From contig NZ_FNTJ01000002.1 in assembly GCF_900105185.1 (NCBI RefSeq), positions 1,054,001 to 1,118,000 of the forward strand: a stretch of 64,000 bases of DNA. Direction: 5' to 3'. The notes beneath the pieces are model-generated. The model was not told where the DNA came from. It saw only the letters and a list, made by a program, of their open reading frames with translations, and ran no database searches. Positions within the stretch are counted from its first letter, which is position 1. Each line of letters opens with the position of its first letter. The translations under genes were made by a program, and so were the position numbers. Below are positions 1 to 10,039 of the stretch, in pieces. Origin of the DNA: Pseudomonas saponiphila. Its GTDB lineage: Bacteria > Pseudomonadota > Gammaproteobacteria > Pseudomonadales > Pseudomonadaceae.

Positions 1-17
1 CCGCAGAGGCTGTCGGC

Positions 18-2804
18 TCAACTGGTGTGGGCGGCGCTGCGTTCGCGCAGATCGCGCTGGGTGACCCAGTGCTCCACCAGCTCGCGCAGTTGCGAGAGTT
101 CCACCGGCTTGGCCATGTGCCCGTCCATGCCGGCCTGGCGCGCGCGCTCCTTGTGCTCGGCGAGGATGTGCGCGGTCAGCGCCACCACCGGGGTGCGCAC
201 CCGCTGGTTGCCCACTTCCCAGGCACGCAGTTGCTGGGTGGCGGAGAAACCATCGAGCACTGGCATCTCGCAGTCCATCAGCACCAGGTCGTAGCGCTTG
301 GCCTTCATCGCCTGCAGCGCTTCCTCGCCGTTGCTGGCGGTGTCGGGCTGCAGGTTGAGCTTGCCCAGCATGCCGCGGATGACCTTGGTGGAGATGCTGT
401 TGTCCTCGGCCACCAGGATGCTGAAGTCGCTGGGAACCGTGACCTGCTCAGGCCCCGGGGCCGGGGTCAGGGGCATGTTGTAGGGCGCGGCAGGGGCCTT
501 GTCGCGCTGATTGAGCTCGTCGGCCAGGGTAGTCTTGAGGGTGTAGCCGGCCACCGGCTTGGCGAGGATGCGCTTGATCCCGGCATTGCGCGCAATCACC
601 TTGCTCGGCGCGTTGCTGATGCCGGTGAGCATGATCAGCAGGATGTCGTGGTTCAGGCTCGGGTCTTCCTTGATCTTGGCCGCCAGTTGCATGCCGGTCA
701 TGCCGGGCATGTTCTGGTCCAGCAGCACCACATCGAAATAGTCCCGCAGGTGCGCCTTGGTCCGCAGCAGGGCCAGGGCTTCCTTGCCCGAAGGCACGGC
801 GCTGACGTTCAGGCCCCAGGCGCTGCATTGCTGCACCAGGACCTTGCGGCAGGTGTCGTTGTCGTCCACAACCAGCACTCGCGCGCCCTGCAGCGGGCCA
901 TCGAGGTCGGCGGTCGGGTGTTCCAGGCGCTCGGCGTCCAGGGGCAGGGTCAGCCACAGGGTGCTGCCCTGGTTGGTGCCGCTCTTGATGCCGAATTCGC
1001 CGTGCATCAGCAGGATCAGCTGACGGGCGATAACCAGGCCCAGGTTGCCCCCCAGGCGGGTGGTGGCGAGGAAGTTCTTGCTGTGCAGCTCGGTGTGCAG
1101 CAGCGCTTCGCGCTCTTCGGCGTCCATGGGCTGGCCGCTGTCCTGCACGGCGATGCGCAGGCGCGGTTTGCTGCTGCGCTCGTCGATGGCGACGACGATC
1201 AGCACTTCGCCTTCGTCGGTCTTCTTCAGGGCATTTTCCAGCAGGCTCAGCAGCGCCTGGCGCAGGCGCGTCGGGTCACCGCTGATGACTCGCGGCACCT
1301 GAGGCTGGATAAAGCTGATCAGCTCGACGTTCTGCTGTTCGGCCTTGGCCCGGAAGATGCTCAGGCAATCCTCGATCAGGGCATTGAGGTCGAACTGCAC
1401 ATCGTCCAGCTCGATCTGCCCGGACTCCAGCTTGGAGATGTCGAGGATCTCGTTGATCAGGGTCAGCAGCTCGTTGCCGGCGCTGTGGATGGTTTGCACG
1501 TAGTCGCGCTGCTTGACCGACAGGGGGGTGCCCAGCAGCAGCTCGGTCATGCCCAGCACGCCGTTCATCGGGGTGCGGATCTCGTGGCTGATCTTGGCCA
1601 GGAACTCGGCCTTGGCGTTGACCTCGGCGGTGCTGGCAGCCAGGTCGCGGCTGACGCTGAAGCGGTTCTCGGTGATGTCGCGCTGGCGTTCGCCCAGGGC
1701 AATGCTCATCAACAGGCCGGCGACGCAGACCACGCTGAGCAGGGTGACGATCAGCCCTTGCGGGGCCACCAGGGTCAGGCCCAGCAGGGCCGGGAGAATC
1801 ACCAGGGTGCCGAGGTTGAAGATCACCATGGCGGTGACGAACAGCCGTGCCGGGCGGTAGCCCTTGTGCCAGTGATAGGCGCCGACGAACAACATGCTCA
1901 GGCCGGCCAGGGCCACCAGGCTGTAGGTGATGATGTTCAGCGGCAGGGTGTTGACGAACAGCAGCAACAGGCCGAACAGGCTGATCAGCAGGATGTTGCC
2001 CAGCAGCAACCGGTTCAGCGGGTGCGGGCCCAGCGGGGCGAAGAAACGGTAGGCGAACATCATCCCGCAGGGCGCAGTCAGTAGCAGCGCCAGGTAGGCG
2101 CCCGGGGTCTGCAAGGCTTGCCAGTCCGGCAGCCACGGGCCGAACAGGTTCAGCAGCATCAGCAGGCTGAGGGTCAACAGTCCCTCACAGGCCGCCAGCC
2201 ACAGGCTGCTGCGTGAGCGGGTGTAGGCGAAGCGGGTGAGGTTATGCAGGATCAGCATCGCCAGGCAGCCGAACAACAGGCCGTAGATCAGGGTCTGGCT
2301 CTGGTCGGCGGCGCTCATCACCGCCGATTGCAGGGTGATGTAGGGGCGCAGTTCGTGTTCGGACACCAGCCGCAGGTAGACCTCCAGCGGCTTGGCGCTT
2401 TGCGGCAGCGGCAGCATGAAGTCGCTGCTGGGCAGGGGCTTTTCCGTTTGTGGCTGGCTGGAGCCGGTGTTCACTTGCTCGATCAGCTTGTCGCCGTCGA
2501 GCACGTAGAGATTCAGGTGGGACAGGTCGGGGGCGAAGATCCGCAGGATCTGTTCGTGGGGCCCGGGTTGCAGCTTGAAGCGCAGCCACAGCGCGCCATC
2601 GGGTTCGGCTGCGGTCAGCTTGTCCAGCTCGATGGGGCTGAACTGGTTGGTGTAGCGCGGGGAGCGGATGTCACTGAGCTGCAGATCGGCCTGTTCGTCG
2701 AGCAACACCGCCCAGCCACTGCCTTGAGCGGCCAGGGCCGGATTCAAGCAGAGCAGGGTCAGCAATGTGACGGTGAAGCCTAAGGCGATCCTGAGCCAGC
2801 GCAC
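18..2804 (-). CDS. retS: RetS hybrid sensor kinase
   Basis: This is a hybrid sensor kinase that in P. aeruginosa blocks GacS signalling and so favours acute over biofilm behaviour. The sequence shows a signal peptide (about 1-26), a periplasmic 7TMR-DISM sensor (about 30-165), seven membrane spans (about 172-372), a HisKA domain with the phosphorylatable His at 407 (SHEIRTPMNG), an ATPase domain, and two receiver domains with Asp696 and Asp844. The ATPase G1 box reads DSGQPM rather than DxGxG, so catalysis may be weak, in keeping with RetS acting by binding GacS. The start is GTG with GGGA eight bases upstream. Length (928 aa) and the purD neighbour match RetS. The identification is by architecture and synteny. 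Confidence 0.93.
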   Translation of the reverse strand: MRWLRIALGFTVTLLTLLCLNPALAAQGSGWAVLLDEQADLQLSDIRSPRYTNQFSPIELDKLTAAEPDGALWLRFKLQPGPHEQILRIFAPDLSHLNLYVLDGDKLIEQVNTGSSQPQTEKPLPSSDFMLPLPQSAKPLEVYLRLVSEHELRPYITLQSAVMSAADQSQTLIYGLLFGCLAMLILHNLTRFAYTRSRSSLWLAACEGLLTLSLLMLLNLFGPWLPDWQALQTPGAYLALLLTAPCGMMFAYRFFAPLGPHPLNRLLLGNILLISLFGLLLLFVNTLPLNIITYSLVALAGLSMLFVGAYHWHKGYRPARLFVTAMVIFNLGTLVILPALLGLTLVAPQGLIVTLLSVVCVAGLLMSIALGERQRDITENRFSVSRDLAASTAEVNAKAEFLAKISHEIRTPMNGVLGMTELLLGTPLSVKQRDYVQTIHSAGNELLTLINEILDISKLESGQIELDDVQFDLNALIEDCLSIFRAKAEQQNVELISFIQPQVPRVISGDPTRLRQALLSLLENALKKTDEGEVLIVVAIDERSSKPRLRIAVQDSGQPMDAEEREALLHTELHSKNFLATTRLGGNLGLVIARQLILLMHGEFGIKSGTNQGSTLWLTLPLDAERLEHPTADLDGPLQGARVLVVDDNDTCRKVLVQQCSAWGLNVSAVPSGKEALALLRTKAHLRDYFDVVLLDQNMPGMTGMQLAAKIKEDPSLNHDILLIMLTGISNAPSKVIARNAGIKRILAKPVAGYTLKTTLADELNQRDKAPAAPYNMPLTPAPGPEQVTVPSDFSILVAEDNSISTKVIRGMLGKLNLQPDTASNGEEALQAMKAKRYDLVLMDCEMPVLDGFSATQQLRAWEVGNQRVRTPVVALTAHILAEHKERARQAGMDGHMAKPVELSQLRELVEHWVTQRDLRERSAAHTS

Positions 2805-2864
2805 GGCGAAATCCCTTCATTGGTTGATGCCTGATTATAACTATGCGCGGCGTAATGACCGCAC

Positions 2865-2887
2865 GGCAAGGGCGCCAGGCCCTTGCC
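2865..2887. terminator. Hairpin between purD and retS
   Basis: A perfect 9-bp stem (GGCAAGGGC / GCCCTTGCC) with a 5-base loop lies just past the purD stop. No T-tract follows on either strand, so it may be a weak terminator or an RNA-stabilising hairpin. Confidence 0.4.
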
Positions 2888-2903
2888 GGGGACAGGGGCG
2901 GCT

Positions 2904-4193
2904 TTACTCCTGACCGCGCTCGCGGGCAATGGCTCGGTAGCCGATGTCCTTGCGGTAGAAGCAGCCTTGCCAGTCGATCTTGGCCGCCAGGCGGTAGGCT
3001 TGCTGCTGGGCCGCGTCGACGCTGTCGCCCATGGCGGTGGCGCAGAGTACCCGGCCGCCGGAGGTCACGATCTGACCGTCCTTGAGCGCGGTGCCGGCGT
3101 GGAAGACCTTGCCTTCCAGGGCCGCCGCCGCGTCCAGGCCGCTGATGGCCGCACCCTTGGCGTAGTCACCAGGATAGCCGCCGGCTGCCAGGACGATGCC
3201 CAGGCTCGGGCGTGGATCCCACTGCGCTTCGACCTTGTCCAGGGCCTGGGCCAGGGCGGCTTCGACCAGCAGCACCAGGCTCGACTGCAGGCGCAGCATC
3301 ACCGGCTGGGTTTCCGGATCGCCGAAGCGGCAGTTGAACTCGATGACTTTCGGGTTGCCGGCCTTGTCGATCATCAAGCCGGCATAGAGGAAGCCAGTGT
3401 AGACATTGCCTTCCTCGGCCATGCCGCGCACGGTGGGCCAGATCACCTGATCCATCACCCGCTGGTGCACTTCGGCGGTGACCACCGGTGCTGGCGAGTA
3501 GGCGCCCATGCCACCGGTATTGGGGCCAGTGTCGCCGTCGCCGACGCGCTTGTGGTCCTGGCTGGTGGCCATCGGCAGCACGTTCTTGCCGTCGACCATG
3601 ACGATGAAGCTGGCTTCCTCGCCGTCGAGGAATTCCTCGATGACCACGCGGGAACCGGCTTCGCCGAAGGCATTGCCGGCGAGCATGTCGCGCACGGCCT
3701 CTTCGGCTTCGGCCAGGGTCATGGCGACGATCACGCCCTTGCCGGCGGCCAGGCCGTCGGCCTTGATCACGATCGGCGCACCCTTTTCCTGCAAGTAGGC
3801 CAGGGCCGGCTCGATTTCGGTGAAGTTCTGGTAGTCGGCGGTCGGGATCTTGTGACGCGCGAGGAAATCCTTGGTGAAGGCTTTCGAGCCTTCCAGCTGC
3901 GCGGCGCCGGCGGTCGGACCGAAGCAGTCCAGGCCACGGGAGCGGAACAGATCCACCACGCCGGCTACCAGCGGCACTTCCGGACCGACGATGGTCAGGG
4001 ACACATTCTTCTCGGCGAAATCGGCCAGCTGTTCCAGGGCCAGGACGTCGATGGCGACGTTCTCGCACTTGGCTTCGATGGCGGTGCCGGCGTTGCCGGG
4101 GGCGACGAATACTTTTTCGACCCGTGGGTCCTGAGCGACTTTCCAGGCCAGGGCGTGTTCGCGACCGCCGCTACCAATGATCAAAACGTTCAA
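2904..4193 (-). CDS. purD: Phosphoribosylamine-glycine ligase
   Basis: GAR synthetase joins glycine to 5-phosphoribosylamine with ATP in de novo purine synthesis in the cytoplasm. The 429-residue length is normal for PurD. The N-terminal nucleotide-binding segment (VLIIGSGGREHALAWK) and the central ATP-grasp region with the glycine-rich GPNTGGMGAYSP motif are intact. The start codon is TTG, not ATG: AAGGAG sits seven bases upstream (plus-strand 4200-4205) and the family N-terminus begins exactly there. It follows purH in the same direction but is separated from it by about 170 bp of repeat-rich DNA, so co-transcription is likely but may be modulated. Confidence 0.97.
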   Translation of the reverse strand: MNVLIIGSGGREHALAWKVAQDPRVEKVFVAPGNAGTAIEAKCENVAIDVLALEQLADFAEKNVSLTIVGPEVPLVAGVVDLFRSRGLDCFGPTAGAAQLEGSKAFTKDFLARHKIPTADYQNFTEIEPALAYLQEKGAPIVIKADGLAAGKGVIVAMTLAEAEEAVRDMLAGNAFGEAGSRVVIEEFLDGEEASFIVMVDGKNVLPMATSQDHKRVGDGDTGPNTGGMGAYSPAPVVTAEVHQRVMDQVIWPTVRGMAEEGNVYTGFLYAGLMIDKAGNPKVIEFNCRFGDPETQPVMLRLQSSLVLLVEAALAQALDKVEAQWDPRPSLGIVLAAGGYPGDYAKGAAISGLDAAAALEGKVFHAGTALKDGQIVTSGGRVLCATAMGDSVDAAQQQAYRLAAKIDWQGCFYRKDIGYRAIARERGQE

Positions 4194-4211
4194 GTCAGAC
4201 TCCTTCGGAGG

Positions 4212-4359
4212 AAGCTACAAGCCGCAAGCTGCAAGTGAAGAGCAATCTGGGTCGCTCTGAAGTGCGGCGTGCGGCTTTGAATGAGAAAGGCTGCAAGTGC
4301 AAGCAAGGGCGATTGCGATCGGCTCTGGCTTGTCGCTTGCAGCTTGATGCTTGTGGCTG
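4212..4359. repeat. Imperfect inverted repeat between purH and purD
   Basis: A 24-base arm at 4212-4235 has a near-complementary arm at 4336-4359 (shared core CTTGCAGCTTG..GCTTGT.GCT, about four mismatches). The arms bracket about 100 bp that carry further GCAAG/GCTTGC words. It fills the purH-purD gap and could fold into a long stem in the operon mRNA. Similar GCTTGCAGCTTG-type repeats occur between genes in other fluorescent pseudomonads (recollection, not a search). Confidence 0.7.
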
Positions 4360-4362
4360 CTG

Positions 4363-5970
4363 TTAGTGACGGAAGTGGCGCATGCCGGTGAAGACCATGG
4401 CAATGCCGGCTTCGTCGGCAGCGGCAATCACTTCTGCATCACGCATCGAACCGCCGGGCTGGATCACCGCGGTGATGCCGACCTTGGCGGCGTTGTCCAG
4501 GCCGTCGCGGAACGGGAAGAACGCGTCGGAGGCCATCACCGAACCCGCGACCTGCAAACCGGCGTGTTCGGCTTTGATCGCAGCGATCCGCGCCGAGTTC
4601 ACACGGCTCATCTGGCCGGCGCCGACGCCGATGGTCTGGCGGTTCTTGGCGTAGACGATGGCGTTGGATTTAACGTACTTGGCGACTTTCCAGGCGAAGA
4701 TCAGGTCGTTGATCTCCTGCTCGGTGGGGGCGCGCTTGGTCACGACTTTCAGGTCATCGGCGCTGATCATGCCGATATCACGGCTCTGCACCAGCAGGCC
4801 GCCGTTGACGCGCTTGTAGTCCCAGGCCGGAACCCGGTCGGCCGACCACTGGCCGCAGGCCAGCAGGCGCACATTGGCCTTGGCGGCGACAATGGCGCGG
4901 GCTTCTTCGCTCACCGACGGGGCGATGATCACTTCGACGAACTGCCGCTCGACGATGGCCTTGGCGGTGTCGGCGTCCAGTTCGCGGTTGAAGGCGATGA
5001 TGCCGCCGAAGGCCGACTCGGTGTCGGTGGCGTAGGCCAGCTCATAGGCCTGGCGAATGCCGCCTTCGGCGTCCGGGCTGACCGCCACGCCGCACGGGTT
5101 GGCGTGCTTGACGATGACGCAGGCCGGCTTGACGAAGCTCTTCACGCATTCCAGGGCGGCGTCGGTGTCGGCTACGTTGTTGTAGGACAGCTCCTTGCCT
5201 TGCAACTGGGTGGCGGTGGCAATGCCGACTTCGGCAGGCTTGGCTTCCACGTAGAACGCCGCGCTCTGGTGCGGGTTCTCGCCATAGCGCATTTCCTGGG
5301 CCTTGATGAACTGGCTGTTGAAGGTCCGCGGGAATTCGCTGCGGCCTTCTGTGCTCAGGGTTTGCGCGGCCTGGTTCACGGTGCCCATGTAGTTGGCGAT
5401 CATGCCGTCGTAGGCGGCGGTGTGTTCGAAGGCCTTGAGCATCAGGTCGAAGCGCTGGGCGTAGGTCAGGCCACCGGCCTTGAGGCTTTCCAGGACGCCG
5501 GCGTAGTCGCTGGCATTGACCACGATGGCCACGTCCTTATGGTTCTTGGCCGCTGAGCGGACCATGGTCGGGCCGCCGATGTCGATGTTCTCGATGGCGG
5601 TCGGCAGGTCGCAGCCCGGCTTGGAAATGGTGGCTTCGAAGGGGTAGAGGTTGACCGCCACCAGATCGATCGGCTTGATCCCGTGCTCGTTCATGATGGC
5701 GTCGTCGATGCCGCGACGACCGAGGATACCGCCGTGGATTTTCGGGTGCAGGGTCTTGACCCGGCCATCCATCATTTCCGCGAAACCGGTGTAGTCCGCC
5801 ACTTCCACTGCGGACACGCCGTTGTCCTGCAGCAGCTTGAAGGTCCCGCCGGTGGAGAGGATCTCCACGCCAAGGGCTTCCAGTTCCTTGGCGAATTCGA
5901 GGATCCCGGTCTTGTCGGAAACGCTGATCAAGGCGCGGCGGATCGGCAGGCGGGTAGTCTGGTCGGTCAT
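4363..5970 (-). CDS. purH: Bifunctional AICAR transformylase / IMP cyclohydrolase
   Basis: PurH performs the last two steps of IMP synthesis: formylation of AICAR with 10-formyl-THF, then ring closure. The N-terminal MGS-like cyclohydrolase domain ([12 protein letters not shown] near the start) and the C-terminal transformylase with the catalytic KHANPCG motif are both complete. I place the start at the ATG giving MTDQTTRLP (535 aa); two in-frame upstream starts at 5982 and 6003 add residues not usual in the family. A fis terminator lies just upstream, so purH probably has its own promoter in 5971-6000 or is read through from fis. Confidence 0.97.
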   Translation of the reverse strand: MTDQTTRLPIRRALISVSDKTGILEFAKELEALGVEILSTGGTFKLLQDNGVSAVEVADYTGFAEMMDGRVKTLHPKIHGGILGRRGIDDAIMNEHGIKPIDLVAVNLYPFEATISKPGCDLPTAIENIDIGGPTMVRSAAKNHKDVAIVVNASDYAGVLESLKAGGLTYAQRFDLMLKAFEHTAAYDGMIANYMGTVNQAAQTLSTEGRSEFPRTFNSQFIKAQEMRYGENPHQSAAFYVEAKPAEVGIATATQLQGKELSYNNVADTDAALECVKSFVKPACVIVKHANPCGVAVSPDAEGGIRQAYELAYATDTESAFGGIIAFNRELDADTAKAIVERQFVEVIIAPSVSEEARAIVAAKANVRLLACGQWSADRVPAWDYKRVNGGLLVQSRDIGMISADDLKVVTKRAPTEQEINDLIFAWKVAKYVKSNAIVYAKNRQTIGVGAGQMSRVNSARIAAIKAEHAGLQVAGSVMASDAFFPFRDGLDNAAKVGITAVIQPGGSMRDAEVIAAADEAGIAMVFTGMRHFRH

Positions 5971-6001
5971 CTCAATTTCCATCAAAAGCAAAGGAGTCAG
6001 C

Positions 6002-6034
6002 AAAAAAGGCGACCGTTTTTACGCGGGCGCCTTT
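6002..6034 (-). terminator. Rho-independent terminator after fis
   Basis: Read on the minus strand, an 8-bp stem (GGCGCCCG / CGGTCGCC, one mismatch) is followed by a run of six T residues. It lies 18 bp after the fis stop and upstream of purH, so it separates the dusB-fis unit from purH. Confidence 0.75.
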
Positions 6035-6051
6035 CTGGTTTGATTGAATGC

Positions 6052-6372
6052 TTACAACAAATCGTACTGCTTGAGTTTCTTGCGCAGGGTGCCGCGGTTC
6101 AGGCCCAGGAGTTCGCTGGCCTTGGTCTGATTGCCCTTGACGTAGTTCATCACGCTTTCGAGCAACGGAGCCTCGACTTCGGAGAGCACCAGGTTGTACA
6201 CGTCCGTGACGGCAGCGCCCTCAAGGTGGGCGAAATAATTGTGCAGCGCCTTCTCGACACTCCCGCGAAGGGTCTGGCCTTCTTCGCTGGGGGTATTGAG
6301 GTGCTGTTTCAAATTCACGTTGTCGCTCACGGGTGTTGTTCCACTCACTAAAGTCTCGGTCATCATCGTCAT
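6052..6372 (-). CDS. fis: DNA-bending nucleoid protein Fis
   Basis: Fis is a homodimeric nucleoid-associated protein that bends DNA and regulates rRNA genes, recombination and growth-phase genes. The C-terminal helix-turn-helix ([20 protein letters not shown], about residues 81-100) is the family signature. The 106-residue length matches pseudomonad Fis, which carries a slightly longer N-terminus than the E. coli protein. The ATG overlaps the end of dusB by four bases, the conserved dusB-fis arrangement of gamma-proteobacteria, so the two are translationally coupled. Confidence 0.97.
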   Translation of the reverse strand: MTMMTETLVSGTTPVSDNVNLKQHLNTPSEEGQTLRGSVEKALHNYFAHLEGAAVTDVYNLVLSEVEAPLLESVMNYVKGNQTKASELLGLNRGTLRKKLKQYDLL

Positions 6373-7382
6373 GCGGCCACCCCTTCTCCGTCCCCTGTTT
6401 CCAGGCTCTTGTAACGTCCGGCAAAGAACTCACGAACGTTGGCGCATTGTGCTTCCGTATCTTCCAAACGATTGAAGTGGGCGCGAAACTCCCTGGCGCC
6501 CGGCAGGGTTGCGAGATACCAGCCCACATGCTTGCGTGCGATGCGGACGCCCATGACCTCCCCATAGAAGGCATGCAGCGCGGCCAGGTGCTCTAGCAGA
6601 ATACGTTCCACTTCGAACAGCTCCGGTGCCGGAAGGCTCTCACCGGTGCGCAGGAAGTGCTCGATCTCACGAAAAATCCACGGCCGCCCCTGAGCGGCCC
6701 GGCCAATCAACAGCCCGTCGGCGCCGGTGGCATGCAAGACCTGCCGGGCTTTTTCGGGTGAGTCGATATCGCCGTTGGCAAAGACCGGGATCGACACCGC
6801 CTGCTTGATCGCGGCAATGGTGTCGTACTCGGCTTCACCGGTGTACAGGTCGGCCCGGGTCCGACCATGGACCGCCAGCGCCGTGATGCCTGCCTGTTCG
6901 GCGATCTTCGCCACCGTCAGGCCGTTCTTGTTCTGCCGGTCCCAGCCGGTGCGGATCTTCAGGGTGACCGGTACATCCACCGCGGCCACCACCGCCTGGA
7001 GAATCTCGTTGACCAGGGCTTCGTCTTTCAGCAACGCGGAGCCGGCGGCCTTGTTGCAGACCTTCTTCGCCGGACAACCCATGTTGATATCAATAATCTG
7101 TGCGCCCAGCTCGACGTTGGCGCGGGCGGCGTCTGCCAGCATCTGTGCATCGCCACCGGCAATCTGTACCGAGCGTGGCTCGGGATCGCCTTCGTGGATC
7201 ATGCGCAACCGCGATTTGCGGCTGTTCCACAAGCTCATGTCGCTGGTGACCATTTCCGAGACTACAAGGCCCGCGCCCAACTGCTTGCAAAGCTGACGAA
7301 AGGGCTGGTCGGTGACCCCCGCCATCGGGGCGAGAATCAAGCCGTTGTGCAATGTATATGGGCCGATGCGTACCGCCGACAT
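6369..7382 (-). CDS. dusB: tRNA-dihydrouridine synthase B
   Basis: DusB is an FMN enzyme that reduces uridine to dihydrouridine in the tRNA D-loop (U17 in E. coli). The TIM-barrel opening ([12 protein letters not shown]), the catalytic-cysteine motif [10 protein letters not shown] with Cys103, and the RTGWD and HGRT segments are visible. The length of 337 is typical. It is the first gene of the dusB-fis operon, whose promoter should lie in 7383-7578; I found no clear -10/-35 pair there by eye. Confidence 0.96.
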   Translation of the reverse strand: MSAVRIGPYTLHNGLILAPMAGVTDQPFRQLCKQLGAGLVVSEMVTSDMSLWNSRKSRLRMIHEGDPEPRSVQIAGGDAQMLADAARANVELGAQIIDINMGCPAKKVCNKAAGSALLKDEALVNEILQAVVAAVDVPVTLKIRTGWDRQNKNGLTVAKIAEQAGITALAVHGRTRADLYTGEAEYDTIAAIKQAVSIPVFANGDIDSPEKARQVLHATGADGLLIGRAAQGRPWIFREIEHFLRTGESLPAPELFEVERILLEHLAALHAFYGEVMGVRIARKHVGWYLATLPGAREFRAHFNRLEDTEAQCANVREFFAGRYKSLETGDGEGVAA

Positions 7383-7578
7383 AGGACTTCCCTGTTGTGG
7401 GGCCGGATCATGGGAGTTCGAAAAAGGGTTGGCATGATACCCGCTCTCGATGACCGGATAAAGGCTGAATTGGATAAAATCTGAACAGTTATTCCGTTAT
7501 CGCTCCGGGATCAATCTGAGCGATGCAGTCATAAATCTGTCTTCAATTCAGAGTTGTTCGCCAGCTCGTTCAGCCGAT

Positions 7579-8883
7579 TCACTCGGGCGAGTGGAAACTG
7601 AGACTGTAGTTCACGGCTTTCGGTCCGGGGTCAAGAATGTCCAGGGCGATGTGAATTGGCGTCTGCGGCGGCATTTCCGCCACATCCTGCATCTCACCGC
7701 CCAGGTACTCCCCGGGTTTGAAGCTGCGGCTGGCGATCAGGTGGCCGTTGAGGTCGGCGAAGCGCAGTTCCAGCAGCGGGAAGGGTTGGGAGAACGGCGC
7801 ACGGTTGTAGATGATGGCGTCCACCACCAGCGCCCCACTGAATTCCGGATGGCTGCGCACTACCAGGTTGCTGCTCTTGATCCGGGCGATGTCCACCCGG
7901 GATGGCACCGTGCAGCCGAACTCCGGGCACAGTTGCTGGAACCAGGGGCGGTACTGGTCCTGGCGCGCCAGTTCGTCGAAATGGTAGGCGATGTACTGGC
8001 CCGCCAGGCCGCCAGCGGCCAGCAGGATCAACAGCAGCCAGAGCAGGCGCCGGCCCCAGGGCGAGCGGCGTTTCTGCCAGTCGAGGTGTATGGGGTCATC
8101 CACCAGGTCCAGGAGGACGTCTTCCGCCACGGCGGGTTCACTGCGTTCACGGCGCTTCTTGCCATGGGGGGCGTCCGCTTCGTCGTCCTGCTCGGCGCCG
8201 TCTGCCGAGATCCGGGCGTCGAACGGCTCCAGGTCGTCATCCAGGCGCAGCTTGGGGGCTTTCGGTTCGTCTTCCAGGTCCGCCAGGTTGAAGGACAGCG
8301 ACGGTTCGGTACGGCTGTGCCGGGGCGGCTCGGGGGCGGGCTCGTCCGGCTGTGCCTGGACCTTGAGGGCGACAGGTTGCGGCTCGTCGTGTTCAGCGGC
8401 GCTGCCAAACAGGCCGTCGGGCCAGTGGGCATCATCGGCGTCCTGCGGGTCGCGGCGGGCGCTGAGGCTGCCTTCCTTGTGTTCCCGCTCCTGGCCAAAG
8501 GCCTTGGCCGGCTGGATCTCGCGCTGTTCGAGCTTGGCCAGTTCCTCGTCGAGGTCCAGGTGATCCAGGTCCATTTCGGCAGCCGACCATTGTTTCTGGC
8601 TGATGGCGCGCTGCATGGCGGGCGCCGCTGGCGTGGGGCTGGCGGCGGGCTCGGCTGGTGGCTCGACGGGAGGCGCTGCCGCAGGCGCGGGCGCCGCTTT
8701 CGCCACCGGCCTGGACGCTGCGCTTTCCTTCGCGGCGCGCTGCTCCAGCAATTGCCGCGCGGCGTTGAACACCTGCAGGCAGGAGCCACAGCGCACCACC
8801 CCGCGGGCCACGCTCAGTTGAGCGTGGCTGACGCGGAACCTGGTTTGGCAATGTGGGCATTGGGTGACGAAACTGTCGGTCAT
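7579..8883 (-). CDS. Zinc-ribbon DUF3426 membrane protein
   Basis: The protein starts with an MJ0042-type zinc ribbon (CPHC near residue 8 and CGSC near 32), followed by a long acidic, proline- and alanine-rich low-complexity region (about 45-265). Then come one membrane segment (about 277-298) and a C-terminal DUF3426 domain. This order (cytoplasmic zinc ribbon, single span, periplasmic DUF3426) is conserved in proteobacteria next to prmA, but I know of no established function. It lies 30 bp downstream of prmA and is probably co-transcribed with it. Confidence 0.9.
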   Translation of the reverse strand: MTDSFVTQCPHCQTRFRVSHAQLSVARGVVRCGSCLQVFNAARQLLEQRAAKESAASRPVAKAAPAPAAAPPVEPPAEPAASPTPAAPAMQRAISQKQWSAAEMDLDHLDLDEELAKLEQREIQPAKAFGQEREHKEGSLSARRDPQDADDAHWPDGLFGSAAEHDEPQPVALKVQAQPDEPAPEPPRHSRTEPSLSFNLADLEDEPKAPKLRLDDDLEPFDARISADGAEQDDEADAPHGKKRRERSEPAVAEDVLLDLVDDPIHLDWQKRRSPWGRRLLWLLLILLAAGGLAGQYIAYHFDELARQDQYRPWFQQLCPEFGCTVPSRVDIARIKSSNLVVRSHPEFSGALVVDAIIYNRAPFSQPFPLLELRFADLNGHLIASRSFKPGEYLGGEMQDVAEMPPQTPIHIALDILDPGPKAVNYSLSFHSPE

Positions 8884-8913
8884 GCGGCCATCCGGATTAT
8901 GCAGGCGGCCATT

Positions 8914-9792
8914 CTAGCGCCGACGGCCGGTGATGCGCACCCAGCCATCGAGGGTGGCGATCGGATCCAGATCGAAGTCCTGGGCATAGGCCGCGGCGAC
9001 CTCTTCGCCTTGCTCGGCGAGGATGCCGGAGAGCGCCAGGCGTCCGCCGGACTTGACCAGGCCCGACAGTTGCGGAGCCAGGGCCACCAGCGGGCCGGCC
9101 AGGATGTTGGCCACCAGCACGTCGGCCTGGACCTGCGGCAGTTGCTCGGGCAGGTACAGCGGGAACAGCTCGTCGGCGATGCCGTTGCGCCCGGCGTTGT
9201 CCCGGGAGGCTTCCAGGGCCTGTATGTCGATGTCGGTGCCGACCGCGTGGCGGGCGCCCAGCAACAGCGCGGCGATGGCCAGGATTCCCGAGCCGCAGCC
9301 GAAGTCCAGTACGTTGCAGTCCTTGAGGTCCTGGCTATCCAGCCATTGCAGGCACAGGGCGGTGGTCGGGTGGGTACCGGTGCCGAACGCCAGGCCCGGG
9401 TCCAGCAGAAGGTTGACCGCATCCGGCTCCGGCGCGGCGTGCCAGCTGGGGACGATCCACAGGCGCTGGCCGAAGCGCATCGGCTGGAAGTTGTCCATCC
9501 AACTGCGCTCCCAGTCCTGGTCTTCGATGACTTCGCTGTGGTGCTCGGGCAGTGGAGCGCCGGTCAGCAGTTCCAGGTGGGCGAGCACGCTGGCGGCCTC
9601 GGTGCCGCCTTCGAACAGGGCCAGCAGGTGGGTGTGGGACCACAGCGGGGTGGTGTTCAGTTCGGGTTCGAAGATCGGCTGATCCTCGGCGTCCATGAAG
9701 GTGACCGAAACGGCACCGACTTCAAGAAAAGCGTCTTCATAGGTTTCGGCTTGTTCTGGGCTGATGGCGAGACGGACTTGCAGCCAAGGCAT
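8914..9792 (-). CDS. prmA: Ribosomal protein L11 methyltransferase
   Basis: PrmA trimethylates ribosomal protein L11 using S-adenosylmethionine. The SAM-binding motif [20 protein letters not shown] and the NILAGPL active-site motif are visible in the C-terminal half; the N-terminal half is the L11-recognition domain. The ATG giving MPWLQVRL (292 aa) is chosen: AGG lies about nine bases upstream, whereas the in-frame GTG at 9801 overlaps the ribosome-binding site. It leads a two-gene unit with the DUF3426 gene. Confidence 0.96.
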   Translation of the reverse strand: MPWLQVRLAISPEQAETYEDAFLEVGAVSVTFMDAEDQPIFEPELNTTPLWSHTHLLALFEGGTEAASVLAHLELLTGAPLPEHHSEVIEDQDWERSWMDNFQPMRFGQRLWIVPSWHAAPEPDAVNLLLDPGLAFGTGTHPTTALCLQWLDSQDLKDCNVLDFGCGSGILAIAALLLGARHAVGTDIDIQALEASRDNAGRNGIADELFPLYLPEQLPQVQADVLVANILAGPLVALAPQLSGLVKSGGRLALSGILAEQGEEVAAAYAQDFDLDPIATLDGWVRITGRRR

Positions 9793-9947
9793 GGCGGGCA
9801 CCTTTGAAAATATGTGATGTGCAGCCTAGCGGGCCGCGAGAAGCGCGCAAGTTTACGCGAGACGCCCCGTGGGAGCGAGGGGGGATGCCGAGTGCTGGGT
9901 TGCGGTGGCGGTTGATTGGGGGGATGCACGCAATGGTCGCTGGGTGG

Positions 9948-9970
9948 TTCGCGAGCAAGCTCGCTCCTAC
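9948..9970. repeat. REP-like palindrome
   Basis: A short palindrome (GCGAGCAAGCTCGC followed by TCCTAC) of the REP type common in fluorescent pseudomonads lies between accC and prmA. A related half-word (GTGGGAGCGAGG) lies about 80 bp upstream. Confidence 0.75.
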
Positions 9971-9997
9971 GGAGGAAGGGGGAATGGCGGATACGAC

Positions 9998-10019
9998 AAG
10001 GCCGCTCGAAAGCGGCCTT
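9998..10019 (-). terminator. accC: Terminator of the aroQ-accB-accC operon
   Basis: A perfect 9-bp stem (AAGGCCGCT / AGCGGCCTT) with a 4-base loop lies 20 bp past the accC stop. The trailing T-tract on the minus strand is short (TTGTCGT). Confidence 0.65.
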
Positions 10020-10039
10020 GTCGGTGTGGCGGATGCCGA

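Noticed and set aside
27..2084. Long plus-strand open frame of 685 codons opposite retS
   Set aside because: Its His/Gln/Gly/Val-rich composition is that of an antisense frame in GC-rich DNA; the retS frame on the other strand has full domains.
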